Assembly: GCF_014873535.1 (NCBI RefSeq)
Contig: NZ_JADBEF010000001.1
Location: 7,192,001-7,256,000 of the forward strand
From: Nonomuraea africana
Lineage (GTDB): Bacteria; Actinomycetota; Actinomycetes; Streptosporangiales; Streptosporangiaceae
Reading direction: 5' to 3'
Length of the DNA: 64,000 nt
Shown here piece after piece: positions 45,738 through 54,580 of this stretch. The notes under the pieces are model-generated. The model made no database searches. It had not been told where the DNA came from and saw nothing but the letters and a program-made list of their open reading frames with translations. Position 1 is the stretch's first letter; each line of letters starts with the position of its first letter. Both the position numbers and the translations under genes were made by a program.

Positions 45738-46233
45738 GCAGCAGGTCGATCTGCGCCTTGCGCGACGCCGCGACCTGCCTGGCCCACTCCTTCACCTTGG
45801 GGTTCTCGCCGTTGTAGACCTCGACCCTGGCCATCTGGACGGCATCGTCCTGGTGCGCGATCAGCAGGTTGACCAGGTCGCGCTCGTTCTTCACCGCGGC
45901 GATCCGCTCCCTGTCGGTCTCCGGCAGACCGCCGTGCCCCGCGTGGGCGTCCGTCGGCGCGGTGAGCGGCTGGTCCCATTCGGTCAGCCACTTCGTCATC
46001 GCCTGGACCTCGGTGGCCTGGGTCCGCTCGATCGCCGCGGTCAGGTTCCTGACCGCGGGCGTGGTGGCCTTGGGGCCCGCCAGCCGGACGATCTCGATGC
46101 CCTGCTTGTGGTGCGGGATCATCATCTGCAGGAACATCACGTCGTCGGCGTTGACCCGCTCAGGCGGCGGCCCGCCGCAGCCCGCTCCGAGGAGCAGGGC
46201 CGCGGCGAGGGCTGCGATCAGACGCGCTTCCAC
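45718..46233 (-). CDS. DUF305 lipoprotein
   Basis: 171 residues from GTG 46233, overlapping the LPMO gene end by 16 bp. Lipobox LLGAGC. The DUF305 four-helix domain is marked by DVMFLQMMIPHHKQGIEIVRLA and its repeat-like partner LVNLLIAHQDDAVQMARVE, with HAGHGG between. Family members are periplasmic or surface proteins often linked to copper or metal handling. Its placement after a copper-dependent LPMO may be meaningful (copper supply), but this is inference. Confidence 0.85.
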   Translation of the reverse strand: MEARLIAALAAALLLGAGCGGPPPERVNADDVMFLQMMIPHHKQGIEIVRLAGPKATTPAVRNLTAAIERTQATEVQAMTKWLTEWDQPLTAPTDAHAGHGGLPETDRERIAAVKNERDLVNLLIAHQDDAVQMARVEVYNGENPKVKEWARQVAASRKAQIDLLLTVLEQ

Positions 46234-47057
46234 AGCGCCGGAACGTTGGGCGGCTCCCACCCGGCGATGGCCGTGTGCGGCTGCAGGCACTCATAGGACA
46301 GACCGGCGTAGGTCACGCGGTCACCTCCCTTGTACGCCTTGCCAGCCTGCCACGTGCCCGCGGGGACTGTCGAGGTCGGCGTCGGGGTCGGCGTCGGGGT
46401 GGGCGTGGGGGTCGGCGTCGGGGTCGGCGTGGGTGTGCCGCCACCGCCGAAGTCCACGTCCGAGCAGGTGTAGAAGGCTTCGTTGCTGCCGACGACGCGC
46501 TGCCAGATCGAGTAGAGGATGTGCCGCCCCGAGCGCTGCGGCAGGTTGATCGTCCAGTTCGTGAACGTGGTGGGGTTCTGGTTGTTGAACGTCCTGAGGT
46601 GCACCAGATCCGACCACCTGAGGGGCATGGTCGGGTTCCAGCCGTCGCGGGTGATGTAGAACTCGAAGTTGCTGTTGGAATGGGGTGCGGTCGCGTGGTA
46701 GGTGAGGGTGAAGCTGCCGGGCCGCACCGAGGTGGCGGGCCAGTCGGCGCGCTGGAGGTCGAGCCCCCGGTACTTGTCGCGGCCCGCGCTGCAGAGCTTG
46801 CCGTCGGGGATGATCTCGCGGTGCCGTCCGCCCGCTTCGAGCAGGGAGACCTCGTTCCAGTCGTAGAAGGCCTGGGTGCCACCGGCGGCGACGGCCGCCT
46901 TGCAGGCGGCCGACTTCGGCGCCTCGGGGCCTTCGTTCTTACAGACGTAGACGCGGCTGGGCGGGTTGGACATCGTGCCGTGGGCGTTGGCGGCGCCGGC
47001 GGGGAGGAGGACGAGGGCGGCCGTGCCTGCGGCTAAGGCGGCGGTCTTCTTGTTCAC
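46218..47057 (-). CDS. Secreted lytic polysaccharide monooxygenase (AA10) with C-terminal carbohydrate-binding module
   Basis: 279 residues. The signal peptide cleaves after ANA, giving mature His 26 (HGTMSNPPSRVYVCKNEGPE), the N-terminal half of the copper histidine brace; the second His is in YHATAPHSNSNFEFYIT. A (PT)n linker of about 30 residues leads to a CBM5/12-like module (WQAGKAYKGGDRVTYAGLSYECLQPHTAIAGWEPPNVPALWKRV). It oxidatively cleaves crystalline chitin (most likely) or cellulose. ATG 47057. Confidence 0.93.
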   Translation of the reverse strand: MNKKTAALAAGTAALVLLPAGAANAHGTMSNPPSRVYVCKNEGPEAPKSAACKAAVAAGGTQAFYDWNEVSLLEAGGRHREIIPDGKLCSAGRDKYRGLDLQRADWPATSVRPGSFTLTYHATAPHSNSNFEFYITRDGWNPTMPLRWSDLVHLRTFNNQNPTTFTNWTINLPQRSGRHILYSIWQRVVGSNEAFYTCSDVDFGGGGTPTPTPTPTPTPTPTPTPTPTSTVPAGTWQAGKAYKGGDRVTYAGLSYECLQPHTAIAGWEPPNVPALWKRV

Positions 47058-47082
47058 GGGAGCTCCCGATGGGGTTAACTAA

Positions 47083-47099
47083 AAGGAAACCTTCCTAAG
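47083..47099. promoter_or_regulatory. Palindrome upstream of the LPMO gene
   Basis: AAGGAAACCTTCCTAAG contains the inverted repeat AGGAA-N3-TTCCT, 26 bp before the LPMO start in an AT-rich stretch. It is probably a regulator site for polysaccharide-degradation genes; the regulator is unknown. Confidence 0.45.
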
Positions 47100-47255
47100 A
47101 ATTAACTCCTTTGCAACCGCGCGCGCAAGGGCCCCCTGTCAATCAGATCGCCGGCGCCATCCACCAAACGGTGGATTTTCCGGTCAGCCGCATTCACCCG
47201 AGATCATGGCTTCGCGGCCGATTCGCGCGGCGGGCCCGCGCCAGATGCTTGTGCC

Positions 47256-48233
47256 ATGGCAGTCATCGAAGTCACCGACCTCACCAAGAGGTACGCGGGC
47301 CAGACGGTTCTGGACAGGGTGTCGTTCTCCGTGGAGGAGGGCGAGATCTTCGGCATCCTCGGCCCCAACGGCACCGGCAAGACCACCACCGTCGAGTGCG
47401 TGGAGGGCCTGCGGCGGCCTGACGGCGGGTCGATCAGCGTGCTCGGGCTCGACCCGATCAAGGACGGCCGACGGTTGCGCGAACTGATCGGCGTCCAGCT
47501 CCAGCACACCCAGCTGCCGGAGAACATCAAGGTCTGGGAGGCGCTCGACCTCTACGCCTCCTTCTACGCCAACCCGCGCGACTGGCGGGAGCTGCTGGAC
47601 CAGTGGGGACTGGCCGACAAGCGCGACGCCCGGTTCGGAAAGCTGTCGGGCGGCCAGAAGCAGCGGCTGTTCATCGCCCTGGCTCTGGTGGGCAATCCGA
47701 AGGTGGCCTTCCTCGACGAGCTCACCACCGGACTCGACCCGCAGGCCCGCCGTGCCACCTGGGAAGTGATCAAGCAGGTCCGCGCGTCCGGTGTGACCGT
47801 GGTGCTGGTCAGCCACTTCATGGACGAGGTGGAGGAGCTCTGCGACCGGGTCGCCGTCTTCGACCGGGGCGACATCGTCGCCATCGACACTCCGGCCGGA
47901 CTGATCGACGGGATCGACGCCGAACACCAGATGCGGTTCAGGCTGATGACCGGAGACGCCGCACTGCGGGTGGACGCACCCGACGGTCTCCAGGGCGACG
48001 TACCCGGAGCTCTGTTGAGCGACGTTCCCCGTGCTCTTCTGAGCGGTGTTCCCGGGGTGACCGGGGTGACCAGGACGGGAGACCAGGTCGTCGTCACGGG
48101 CAGGGGCGACTTCGCCACCGCCGTCACCGCCGTCCTGGCCCGCAACCACATCCTGGTCGCCGACCTGCGCATCGACAAGCGCACCCTCGACGACGCGTTC
48201 GTCGCTCTGACCGGCCGCTCGTTCCACCTCTGA
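47256..48233 (+). CDS. ABC transporter ATPase (DrrA/NatA type)
   Basis: 325 residues. Walker A GPNGTGKTT, Q-loop VQLQHTQLP, signature LSGGQKQRLFIALAL, Walker B VAFLDELTTGLDP, H-loop VSHFMDEVEELCD, and a C-terminal extension with several GV(P) repeats. Exporter class working with the next gene's permease. The four genes 47256-50801 (ATPase, permease, kinase, regulator) are closely spaced and form one operon. Confidence 0.92.
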   Translation: MAVIEVTDLTKRYAGQTVLDRVSFSVEEGEIFGILGPNGTGKTTTVECVEGLRRPDGGSISVLGLDPIKDGRRLRELIGVQLQHTQLPENIKVWEALDLYASFYANPRDWRELLDQWGLADKRDARFGKLSGGQKQRLFIALALVGNPKVAFLDELTTGLDPQARRATWEVIKQVRASGVTVVLVSHFMDEVEELCDRVAVFDRGDIVAIDTPAGLIDGIDAEHQMRFRLMTGDAALRVDAPDGLQGDVPGALLSDVPRALLSGVPGVTGVTRTGDQVVVTGRGDFATAVTAVLARNHILVADLRIDKRTLDDAFVALTGRSFHL

Positions 48234-48245
48234 GGAGAACCCCCC

Positions 48246-48941
48246 ATGACCAAGCTCACCATCGTCGAACTGAAGCTGCTGGCCCGCGAGCCGGGCTCGA
48301 TGTTCACGATCCTGATTCCCCTCTTCATCCTGGTGATCTTCGGAAGCTCGATCTCGCCGGGCGACACGGTGCTCCTGCCGATGACGCTGGCGATCGCCGT
48401 CGGACTCGTGGGCCTGTACCTGCTGCCCACCACCCTGGCCACCTACAGAGAGAGGGGCATCCTGCGGCGCCTCTCCACCACTCCGGTGCGCCCGCGAAGC
48501 ATGCTGGTGGTGCAACTGCTCCTGCAGCTCGTCCTCGCCCTGACCGCCTGCGCGCTGCTCCTCAGCGTCGCGGGCACCGTCCTGGGCGCGCACCTGCCCA
48601 CCCGGGTGCTGCCGGTCGCGGTCACCTTCACGCTCGGTACGGCCGCCATGTTCGCCGTCGGCCTGCTCATCGCGGCCGTGGCCCCGAACGGACGCACCGC
48701 CAACGGCGTGGGAATCCTGCTGTACTTCCCCATGGCCTTCCTCGCCGGGCTGGTCCAGCCCACGCACCAGATGCCGGTTATCCTGGCCCGCATCGGCGAG
48801 TTCACCCCCCTGGGCGCTTTCAGGCAGGCGCTTCAGGACGTCTGGGCGGGCGGTTCTCCGAGCCCCCTGCTGCTGGGGGTCATGGTCGCGTACGCCGTGG
48901 TCATCAGCCTCGCCGCAGCCAAGTTCTTCCGCTGGGAGTAG
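48246..48941 (+). CDS. ABC-2 type transporter permease
   Basis: 231 residues, six TM helices, ABC-2 fold: KLTIVELKLLAREPGSMF, YRERGILRRLSTTPVRPRSMLVVQL, and a late NGVGILLYFPMAFLAGL. Exports a small molecule or acts as a sensor partner for the adjacent two-component system. ATG 48246 follows GAGGAG, 12 bp after the ATPase stop. Confidence 0.9.
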   Translation: MTKLTIVELKLLAREPGSMFTILIPLFILVIFGSSISPGDTVLLPMTLAIAVGLVGLYLLPTTLATYRERGILRRLSTTPVRPRSMLVVQLLLQLVLALTACALLLSVAGTVLGAHLPTRVLPVAVTFTLGTAAMFAVGLLIAAVAPNGRTANGVGILLYFPMAFLAGLVQPTHQMPVILARIGEFTPLGAFRQALQDVWAGGSPSPLLLGVMVAYAVVISLAAAKFFRWE

Positions 48942-48943
48942 TC

Positions 48944-50179
48944 ATGCCGACGCGCCTCGACGAATGGGAAGGTCGGCTCGACCGGCTCATGGGCGCCGTG
49001 CCGTACGTGCTCCTGGTCGTCTCCACGGCGCTGTTCCTGCTCACCGACACCCACTCGGGTGACTACCGCCTCGTCACGCTCGGCCTCGCCGTACTGACCG
49101 CCGGATGGATCCAGCTGATGACCGGGCGGCCCGCGGCTGGGTGGAACCAGCTGAAGACGAGCCGGCCCGCGCTCTACGTCGCCGGCTTGGTGATCCTGAT
49201 CGCGGCGCTCAGCGCACGCGGGGTGTGGTTCGCCAGCTTCTTCGCCTTCACCGGATACCTCCACTCGTGGCAGTTCCTGCGCGGGAAGTGGAGGTTCGTC
49301 GGGGTGACCGCAACGGCGGCGATCAGCATCGTCGCCTACAACGGCGGGCTCCCCGAGCCCACCCCCACGGCGATCCTCACCTACCTGTTCTTCGTCGCCG
49401 CCATCGTGGCCCTGGTCGGACTGTTCAGCTTCGTCGGCGAGCTCACCACCGAGCGCAGCGCCGAGCGGAAGCGCATGGTCGCCCAGCTCGAGGAGGCCAT
49501 GCGCGAGAACGCCGGCCTGCACACCCAGCTGCTGGTCCAGGCGCGGGAAGCCGGCGTGCTCGACGAACGCCGGCGCATGGCGGGCGAGATCCACGACACC
49601 CTCGCGCAAGGGCTGACCGGCATCATCACCCAGCTCCAGGCGGCCACCCACGCCAAGGAGGCCGGCGACCGGCAGCGCCACATCGACAACGCCACCCGCC
49701 TGGCGCGCGAGAGCCTCGCCGAGGCGCGCAGGTCCGTGCACGCCATCGCGCCAGGCCCGCTGGAGGCGGCCCCGCTGGCCGACGCGCTGGCGGAGGTCGC
49801 CGCCGAGTGGGTGCGACTCAACGGGGTGCGCGCCGACGTCACCACGACCGGGACGGTCCGGCCCATGCATCCCGAGGTCGAGGCGACCCTGCTCCGCATC
49901 GCCCAAGAGGCCCTCGCCAACGTGGCCAAGCATGCCGGGGCCACGCGGGTCGGTCTGACCCTGTCGTACATGGAGGACCTGGTCACCCTGGACGTACGCG
50001 ACGACGGCGCAGGCTTCGACCCCGAGCGGGCCAGGGACGGCGGAGGCTTCGGCCTGACGTCGATGCGCAAACGGGTGACCCGTCTGGCGGGCACACTGGA
50101 GATCGAGTCCGAGCACGGCGTCGGCACCGCGATCTCCGCGGCCCTTCCCGCCGTCCCCAGGGAGGTTCCCGGTGTCTGA
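48944..50179 (+). CDS. Sensor histidine kinase (NarL/DesK type)
   Basis: 411 residues from ATG 48944, 3 bp after the permease stop. N-terminal TM segments (about 18-165), then HisKA_3 with phospho-acceptor His 217 in GEIHDTLAQGLTGIITQL, and HATPase_c (IAQEALANVAKHAGAT, DDGAGFD, GGGFGLTSMRKR). Senses a membrane or extracellular signal, probably the cargo or damage handled by the ABC exporter, and phosphorylates the following regulator. The 3' end overlaps the regulator start by 8 bp. Confidence 0.93.
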   Translation: MPTRLDEWEGRLDRLMGAVPYVLLVVSTALFLLTDTHSGDYRLVTLGLAVLTAGWIQLMTGRPAAGWNQLKTSRPALYVAGLVILIAALSARGVWFASFFAFTGYLHSWQFLRGKWRFVGVTATAAISIVAYNGGLPEPTPTAILTYLFFVAAIVALVGLFSFVGELTTERSAERKRMVAQLEEAMRENAGLHTQLLVQAREAGVLDERRRMAGEIHDTLAQGLTGIITQLQAATHAKEAGDRQRHIDNATRLARESLAEARRSVHAIAPGPLEAAPLADALAEVAAEWVRLNGVRADVTTTGTVRPMHPEVEATLLRIAQEALANVAKHAGATRVGLTLSYMEDLVTLDVRDDGAGFDPERARDGGGFGLTSMRKRVTRLAGTLEIESEHGVGTAISAALPAVPREVPGV

Positions 50180-50801
50180 GACCCCCGTCCGGCTGCTGAT
50201 CGCCGATGACCACCCCATCGTCCGCGACGGCATCCGCGGCATGTTCACCGGCGACCCGCGCTTCGAGGTGCTCGGCGAGGCGGGTGACGGCGCGCAGGCT
50301 GTCGAGCTGGCGCGGGCGCTGCGACCTGACGTGATCCTCATGGATCTCCGGATGCCCAGGATGGACGGCGTCGCGGCCATCAAGGAGCTCGGCAGGCTGG
50401 GCATCGAGGCCCGCGTCCTGGTGCTCACCACCTACGACACCGACAGCGACGTCCTGCCCGCCATCGAGGCGGGCGCCACCGGCTACCTCCTCAAGGACGC
50501 CCTGCGCGAGGAGCTCATCCGCGCCGTCCAGGCGGCGGCCATGGGCGAGGCGGTCCTGTCACCATCGGTCGCCACTCGGCTGCTCAGCCAGGTACGCACA
50601 CCGGTGGACCCGTTGAGCGCGCGGGAACGCGAGATCCTGGAATTGATCGCCCAGGGCACCACCAACCGCGAAGCGGCGGCCCGCCTTTTCATCAGCGAGG
50701 CGACGGTGAAGACGCACGTGCTGCACATCTACACGAAACTCGGCGTCAACGACAGGGCGGCGGCGGTCGCCGTGGCCTACCAACGCGGCCTCCTCAGCTG
50801 A
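50172..50801 (+). CDS. NarL/LuxR-family response regulator
   Basis: 209 residues. Receiver domain with phospho-acceptor Asp 58 (DVILMDLRMPRMDG), acidic pair ADDHP, and Lys in YLLKDA. C-terminal LuxR HTH (LSAREREILELIAQGTTNREAAARLFISEATVKTHVLHIYTKLGV). Partner of the overlapping kinase gene; likely activates the ABC operon (inference). Confidence 0.94.
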   Translation: MSETPVRLLIADDHPIVRDGIRGMFTGDPRFEVLGEAGDGAQAVELARALRPDVILMDLRMPRMDGVAAIKELGRLGIEARVLVLTTYDTDSDVLPAIEAGATGYLLKDALREELIRAVQAAAMGEAVLSPSVATRLLSQVRTPVDPLSAREREILELIAQGTTNREAAARLFISEATVKTHVLHIYTKLGVNDRAAAVAVAYQRGLLS

Positions 50802-50864
50802 CCGGCCCGCTCCTGCACCATCCGCAGGACGCGTATCGTCCGAGGACCGGCATGGCGTCGACGG

Positions 50865-51635
50865 TCAGACGTCGCTGAAGCCGTACTCCCTGGCCAGGTC
50901 GGCGACGCGCAGTGTTCGGCCCGCGTGCCGTCCCACCTCGGGGTCCTCCAGCAGGACACGGACGGCGCGCCCCGGGAACTCGATCGAGTCGGCGCCCGGC
51001 ACGTCCTCGCCGAGCGCCGCCGTGATCGCCTCGGTGCGCGTGAACCCGGGAGACACCGCGAGCGCGGTGACCCCGTGCGGACGCAGGTCATGGGCGAGCG
51101 AGCGGGCGAGGCGGCTGACGCTCGTCATCGCCAGGTCGTAGAAGAGGTGGCCGGCGATCACCTCGGCGTCAGGATCGGCGTACCCGGTCAGAACGGCCAG
51201 CCCGCGCCGCTCGATCAGCAGCGGCGCCGCATACCAGGCCGACACCAGGTGGCTGCGAACCCCGATGTCGATCATGTTGTGCCAGTGCTCGAGCGGGAGC
51301 GTCCAGAACGGGCCACCGGCGAAGGGCAGGGCGTTGCCGTCGCAGGCGTTGGCCACCAGCAGATCCAGACCGCCCTGCTCGTCGCGGACCCGGTCGAACA
51401 GCGACTCGACGGCCTTGTCGTCGGCGTGGTCGACCCGCACGGGGATGCCGTGCCCGCCTCGCTCGGTCACCTGCTCGGCGGTGTCCTCGACGGTGCCGGG
51501 CAGCTGCGAGTGGCGGTGGTCACGGCTCTCGCGGTCGGTGACGTAGACGGTCGCCCCGGTCTCGCCGAGCACGAGGGCGACGCCGCGCCCGACGCCTCGG
51601 GCGGCTCCGGTCACGACAGCGACAGTGCCTTCCAC
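50865..51635 (-). CDS. Atypical SDR-family oxidoreductase lacking the canonical YxxxK lysine
   Basis: 256 residues. The nucleotide motif TGAARGVGRGVA and NAxxG-equivalent VANACDGNALP are present. At the active site the family's Ser and YxxxK appear changed: VLTGYADPDAEV has no Ser, and YDLAM replaces YxxxK. This may be a divergent reductase like some enoyl reductases, or an inactive/regulatory protein. Start ATG 51635. Convergent with the response regulator gene. Confidence 0.8.
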   Translation of the reverse strand: MEGTVAVVTGAARGVGRGVALVLGETGATVYVTDRESRDHRHSQLPGTVEDTAEQVTERGGHGIPVRVDHADDKAVESLFDRVRDEQGGLDLLVANACDGNALPFAGGPFWTLPLEHWHNMIDIGVRSHLVSAWYAAPLLIERRGLAVLTGYADPDAEVIAGHLFYDLAMTSVSRLARSLAHDLRPHGVTALAVSPGFTRTEAITAALGEDVPGADSIEFPGRAVRVLLEDPEVGRHAGRTLRVADLAREYGFSDV

Positions 51636-52033
51636 CCCGCCAGAGTCCCCGGCCCTGCCCGCGAAGTCAACGCCCTCAGAACTCCGGCAGGCCCGGCGCC
51701 GTTCGCCCGCCCACCGGCTTCATCACCCGGCGGGGGGCCGGCCTTCCGGGCCGCCCAGGTCCTTCCACGACGGGTCGTCGACGAGGACGCCCGGCCTGAC
51801 CTGGCCGGAGATCAGCACATGCTCCAGAGCGCCCGCGGCTGGTCCTCGTTCTCGACGACCTCCCTCGAGTGTCGATCGTCACCCCGCCGTCCTCATGGGT
51901 GAGTACGGCTTTTCCGCAGCGAGGAGTCGACATCCGGATCTCCCGCTCTCGAGGACGACGAGTTCGCGGAGGAGCCTAGACCTGATCGCTCGAGCCGTAC
52001 TTGAGTCACTGCCGGGCCCCTGCTCCGGATCGT
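51636..52033. pseudogene. Intergenic region with a possible decayed minus-strand gene
   Basis: Between 51933 and 51720 on the minus strand, protein-like pieces appear in three consecutive frames (AVLTHEDGGVTIDTRG, then EVVENEDQPRALW, then VLISGQVRPGVLVDDPSWKDLGG). Together they look like one frameshifted gene, family not recognised. No intact gene is seen in this 398-bp gap. Confidence 0.3.
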
Positions 52034-54580
52034 TCAGCGGCGGCCGTGACAATGTTTGAACCTTTTTCCCGATCCACAGCCGCACATGCCGTCCAACGTG
52101 TGAGAAATGCTCTGCCGCAGGGTCTTTGCTTGCGGATGGTCGGGGCCCAGCGCCGCCTCGGTGATGGCCAGCGCCCGCTCGAACAGGGCCACCGCCTCAC
52201 CTGCCCGGCCCAGAACTCGAAGGCTCACCGCCAGATTCCCCAACCGGATGGCCACGGTCGGGTGATCAGGGCCCAGCGCCGCCTCGATGATGGCCAGCGC
52301 CCGCCGCTCCAACTCCACCGCCTCGCCTGTCCGGCCCAGATCGCTAAGGCTCACCGCCAGGTTCCCCACCCGGAGGGCCATGTCGGGATGATCGGGTCCC
52401 AGCGCCGCCTCGGAGATGGCCAGCGCCCGCCGCTCCAACTCCACCGCCTCACCTGCCCGGCCCAGAACTCGAAGGCTCACCGCCAGATTCCCCAAGCAGG
52501 TGGCCACGTCCGGGTGGTCAGGGCCCAGCGCCGCCTCGGCGATGGCCAGCGCCCGCTCCTCCAACCGCGCCGCCTCGCCCACCCGGCCCAGATCCCGAAG
52601 GCTCGCCGCCAGATTCCCCAACCGGATGGCCACGTCCGGATGGTCAGGGCCCAGCGCCGCCTCCGTGATGGCCAGCGCCCGCTCGGACAGGGGCACCGCC
52701 CCACCGGCCCGACCCAGCGCGTGCAAGCTCGACGCCAGATTCCCCAGCAAGGTGGCCACGGTCGGGTGGTCGGGGCCCAGGGCCGCCTCGGTGACGGCCA
52801 GCGCCCGCCGCTCCAACGGCACCGCCTCACCTGCCCGGCCCAAGGCGGTGAAGCTCGCCGCCAGATTTCCCAACCAGATGGCCGCGTACGGGTGGCCAGG
52901 ACCCAGCGCGGCCTCCGTGATGGCCAGCGCCCGCTCGAACAAGGGCACCGCCTCACCCACCCGGCCCAGATCGCGGAAGCTCACCGCCAGATTCCCCAAC
53001 CGGATGGCGACATCCGGGTGACCAGGGCCCAGCGCCGCCTCGGTGATGGCCAGCGCTCGCTGGAACAAGGGCACCGCCTCACTCGCCCGACCAAGATCGC
53101 GGAGGCTCGACGCCAGATTCCCCAAGCAGGTGGCGACGTCCGGGTGATCGGGACCCAGCGCGGCCTCGGCGATGGCCAGCGCTCGGCTGGAGAAGTCCCG
53201 GGCATGCTGGTGCCGGCCTTGTGTGGAGGAGAAGAGGGCGGCCTGATTGAGGACCCTGCCGAGTTCCTCTGGTTCGCTTCCTTGCCGGTAGCGAAGAACG
53301 AGCGCGTTCACATGCGGGAGGAGATCACGCCAGAGGGGCCAGCCCGCCACGTTGGAATGCGGGTCGGCCGGGAGCGCCTGACTCAGACGGGCGAGGGCGC
53401 TCTCGCGCGCGGCGTGGCTGCGCGGGTCGTGGTAGTCCAGGCCGTTGTAGATCACCGATTGGAAGAGCCGGTGCATGCTCACCGTCTCCTGCTCCTCCCC
53501 CTCCCGCGTGATCATGCTGTAGGAGGCGAGCAGCTCCAACGCGTCATCGAGATCCAGGTCGTCGGCGTCCCCTATCAACAGAGTGCGGGGGACGTTGTCC
53601 GGGGCGTAGCACGCCAGCGTGCGCAGCAGGTGTTCCGCCTTCAGGTCCGCACGCTCGCGGACGGCCTCCAGGTGGGTGTCCCACAGGCGCGCCATCGTCT
53701 GTTCGGCGCTGCCCCCCGCCGTCGACGTGGCATACATCCGGGCCGGATGACGGCGGAGCCGCGCCAGGTAGCGGCCGGGACTCTTGTGCGATTGGCGGAT
53801 GTAGGCGGCGGCCTGTTCCAACGCCAGCGGCAGGTGACCGAGCTCAGCGGCGATCGCCGCCACATCCGCGTGGTCCTGCGGCCTCTCGCACCCGCCGACC
53901 TTGGTGATCAGCTCTACCGATGAGCGTTCGTCCAGGACGTCCAGGGAGACGACGCGGGTTCCCGGCCAGTGCACGTCACGGCGCGTGGTGATCAGAACAT
54001 GGCCGGCGGCCAGGTGGTCGAGCCAGGGCCGCACAGCGGCGGGATCATCAACGTTGTCCAGCACGACGAGCCATCCCGGATGGGCGCGCAGCCAGCCGAG
54101 CGCCCACTGGGAGGCCTCCCGCACGTCCCCGACCAGTGCGATGGGCGGGTGGATCTCCGCGGCCAGCGCGGCGAACCCCTTCTCGATGTTCTCCACCGTG
54201 TCCGCGGTGATCCAGTAGGCCACCGGGTAGCCGGCCTGATGGGCGTGGGCGTAGTGCCGGACCAGTTCTGACTTGCCCACGCCCCCCATCCCGCGCACGA
54301 GCTGGCGAATGACCACCTGCTCGCCGTCGCCGGCGAGCATCTGTTCCAAGGCCGTCAGCGCGTCCTCGCGTCCGACGAACTCCGCCGCGCGGGGCTCCTG
54401 AAGGAACCTGATCGGAGCGGCCACGTCGACCTGCCCGGGCGCCAGCAAACTTCCCGGCTCCAGTCGAGCCGTCCTCGCGTCGATCGGCGAACCATCGCCC
54501 GTGGTCACCGGCCCGGTGATGTCACGGCCCGCCGCCACCGCGCGATTCGATGCGGTGAGCCGCTCCCCCTGCTGGGTCAT
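52034..54580 (-). CDS. NLR-like STAND protein: amyloid-type motif, NB-ARC, TPR array, SEC-C tail
   Basis: 848 residues. Residues about 10-33 contain the motif VAAGRDITGPVTTGD, nearly identical to the C-terminus of the upstream small protein. NB-ARC follows: P-loop GMGGVGKS (97-104), Walker B WLVVLDNVDD, GLPL-like ELGHLPLAL, and MHD-like VSMHRLF. Then about 8.5 kinesin-light-chain-type TPRs of 42 residues (ALGPDHPDVA..LGNLA) and a C-terminal SEC-C zinc motif (CGCGSGKRFKHCH). The organisation is that of a ligand-sensing NLR that oligomerises and seeds an effector. ATG 54580 lies 3 bp after the effector stop, with GGAGG inside the effector gene. Confidence 0.9.
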   Translation of the reverse strand: MTQQGERLTASNRAVAAGRDITGPVTTGDGSPIDARTARLEPGSLLAPGQVDVAAPIRFLQEPRAAEFVGREDALTALEQMLAGDGEQVVIRQLVRGMGGVGKSELVRHYAHAHQAGYPVAYWITADTVENIEKGFAALAAEIHPPIALVGDVREASQWALGWLRAHPGWLVVLDNVDDPAAVRPWLDHLAAGHVLITTRRDVHWPGTRVVSLDVLDERSSVELITKVGGCERPQDHADVAAIAAELGHLPLALEQAAAYIRQSHKSPGRYLARLRRHPARMYATSTAGGSAEQTMARLWDTHLEAVRERADLKAEHLLRTLACYAPDNVPRTLLIGDADDLDLDDALELLASYSMITREGEEQETVSMHRLFQSVIYNGLDYHDPRSHAARESALARLSQALPADPHSNVAGWPLWRDLLPHVNALVLRYRQGSEPEELGRVLNQAALFSSTQGRHQHARDFSSRALAIAEAALGPDHPDVATCLGNLASSLRDLGRASEAVPLFQRALAITEAALGPGHPDVAIRLGNLAVSFRDLGRVGEAVPLFERALAITEAALGPGHPYAAIWLGNLAASFTALGRAGEAVPLERRALAVTEAALGPDHPTVATLLGNLASSLHALGRAGGAVPLSERALAITEAALGPDHPDVAIRLGNLAASLRDLGRVGEAARLEERALAIAEAALGPDHPDVATCLGNLAVSLRVLGRAGEAVELERRALAISEAALGPDHPDMALRVGNLAVSLSDLGRTGEAVELERRALAIIEAALGPDHPTVAIRLGNLAVSLRVLGRAGEAVALFERALAITEAALGPDHPQAKTLRQSISHTLDGMCGCGSGKRFKHCHGRR
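52135..53190 (-). repeat. Tandem 126-bp repeats encoding the TPR array
   Basis: Nine copies of the EAALGP boundary are spaced 42 codons apart. Neighbouring units differ at few positions at the DNA level (recurrent CAGCGCCGCCTC and GATGGCCAGCGC), indicating recent duplication or gene conversion. Confidence 0.85.

Noticed and set aside
46378..46440. Short tandem repeats resembling a CRISPR or microsatellite
   Set aside because: They encode the (PT)n linker of the LPMO; no spacers. No CRISPR array was seen anywhere in the window.
47256..50801. ABC exporter plus two-component system as a novel resistance module
   Set aside because: This four-gene arrangement is common in actinomycetes; nothing unusual in the sequences was found.
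52001..53923. A plus-strand repetitive open frame opposite the TPR array
   Set aside because: The repeats are explained by the TPR coding on the minus strand; the plus-strand translation is Arg/Gln-rich low-complexity.
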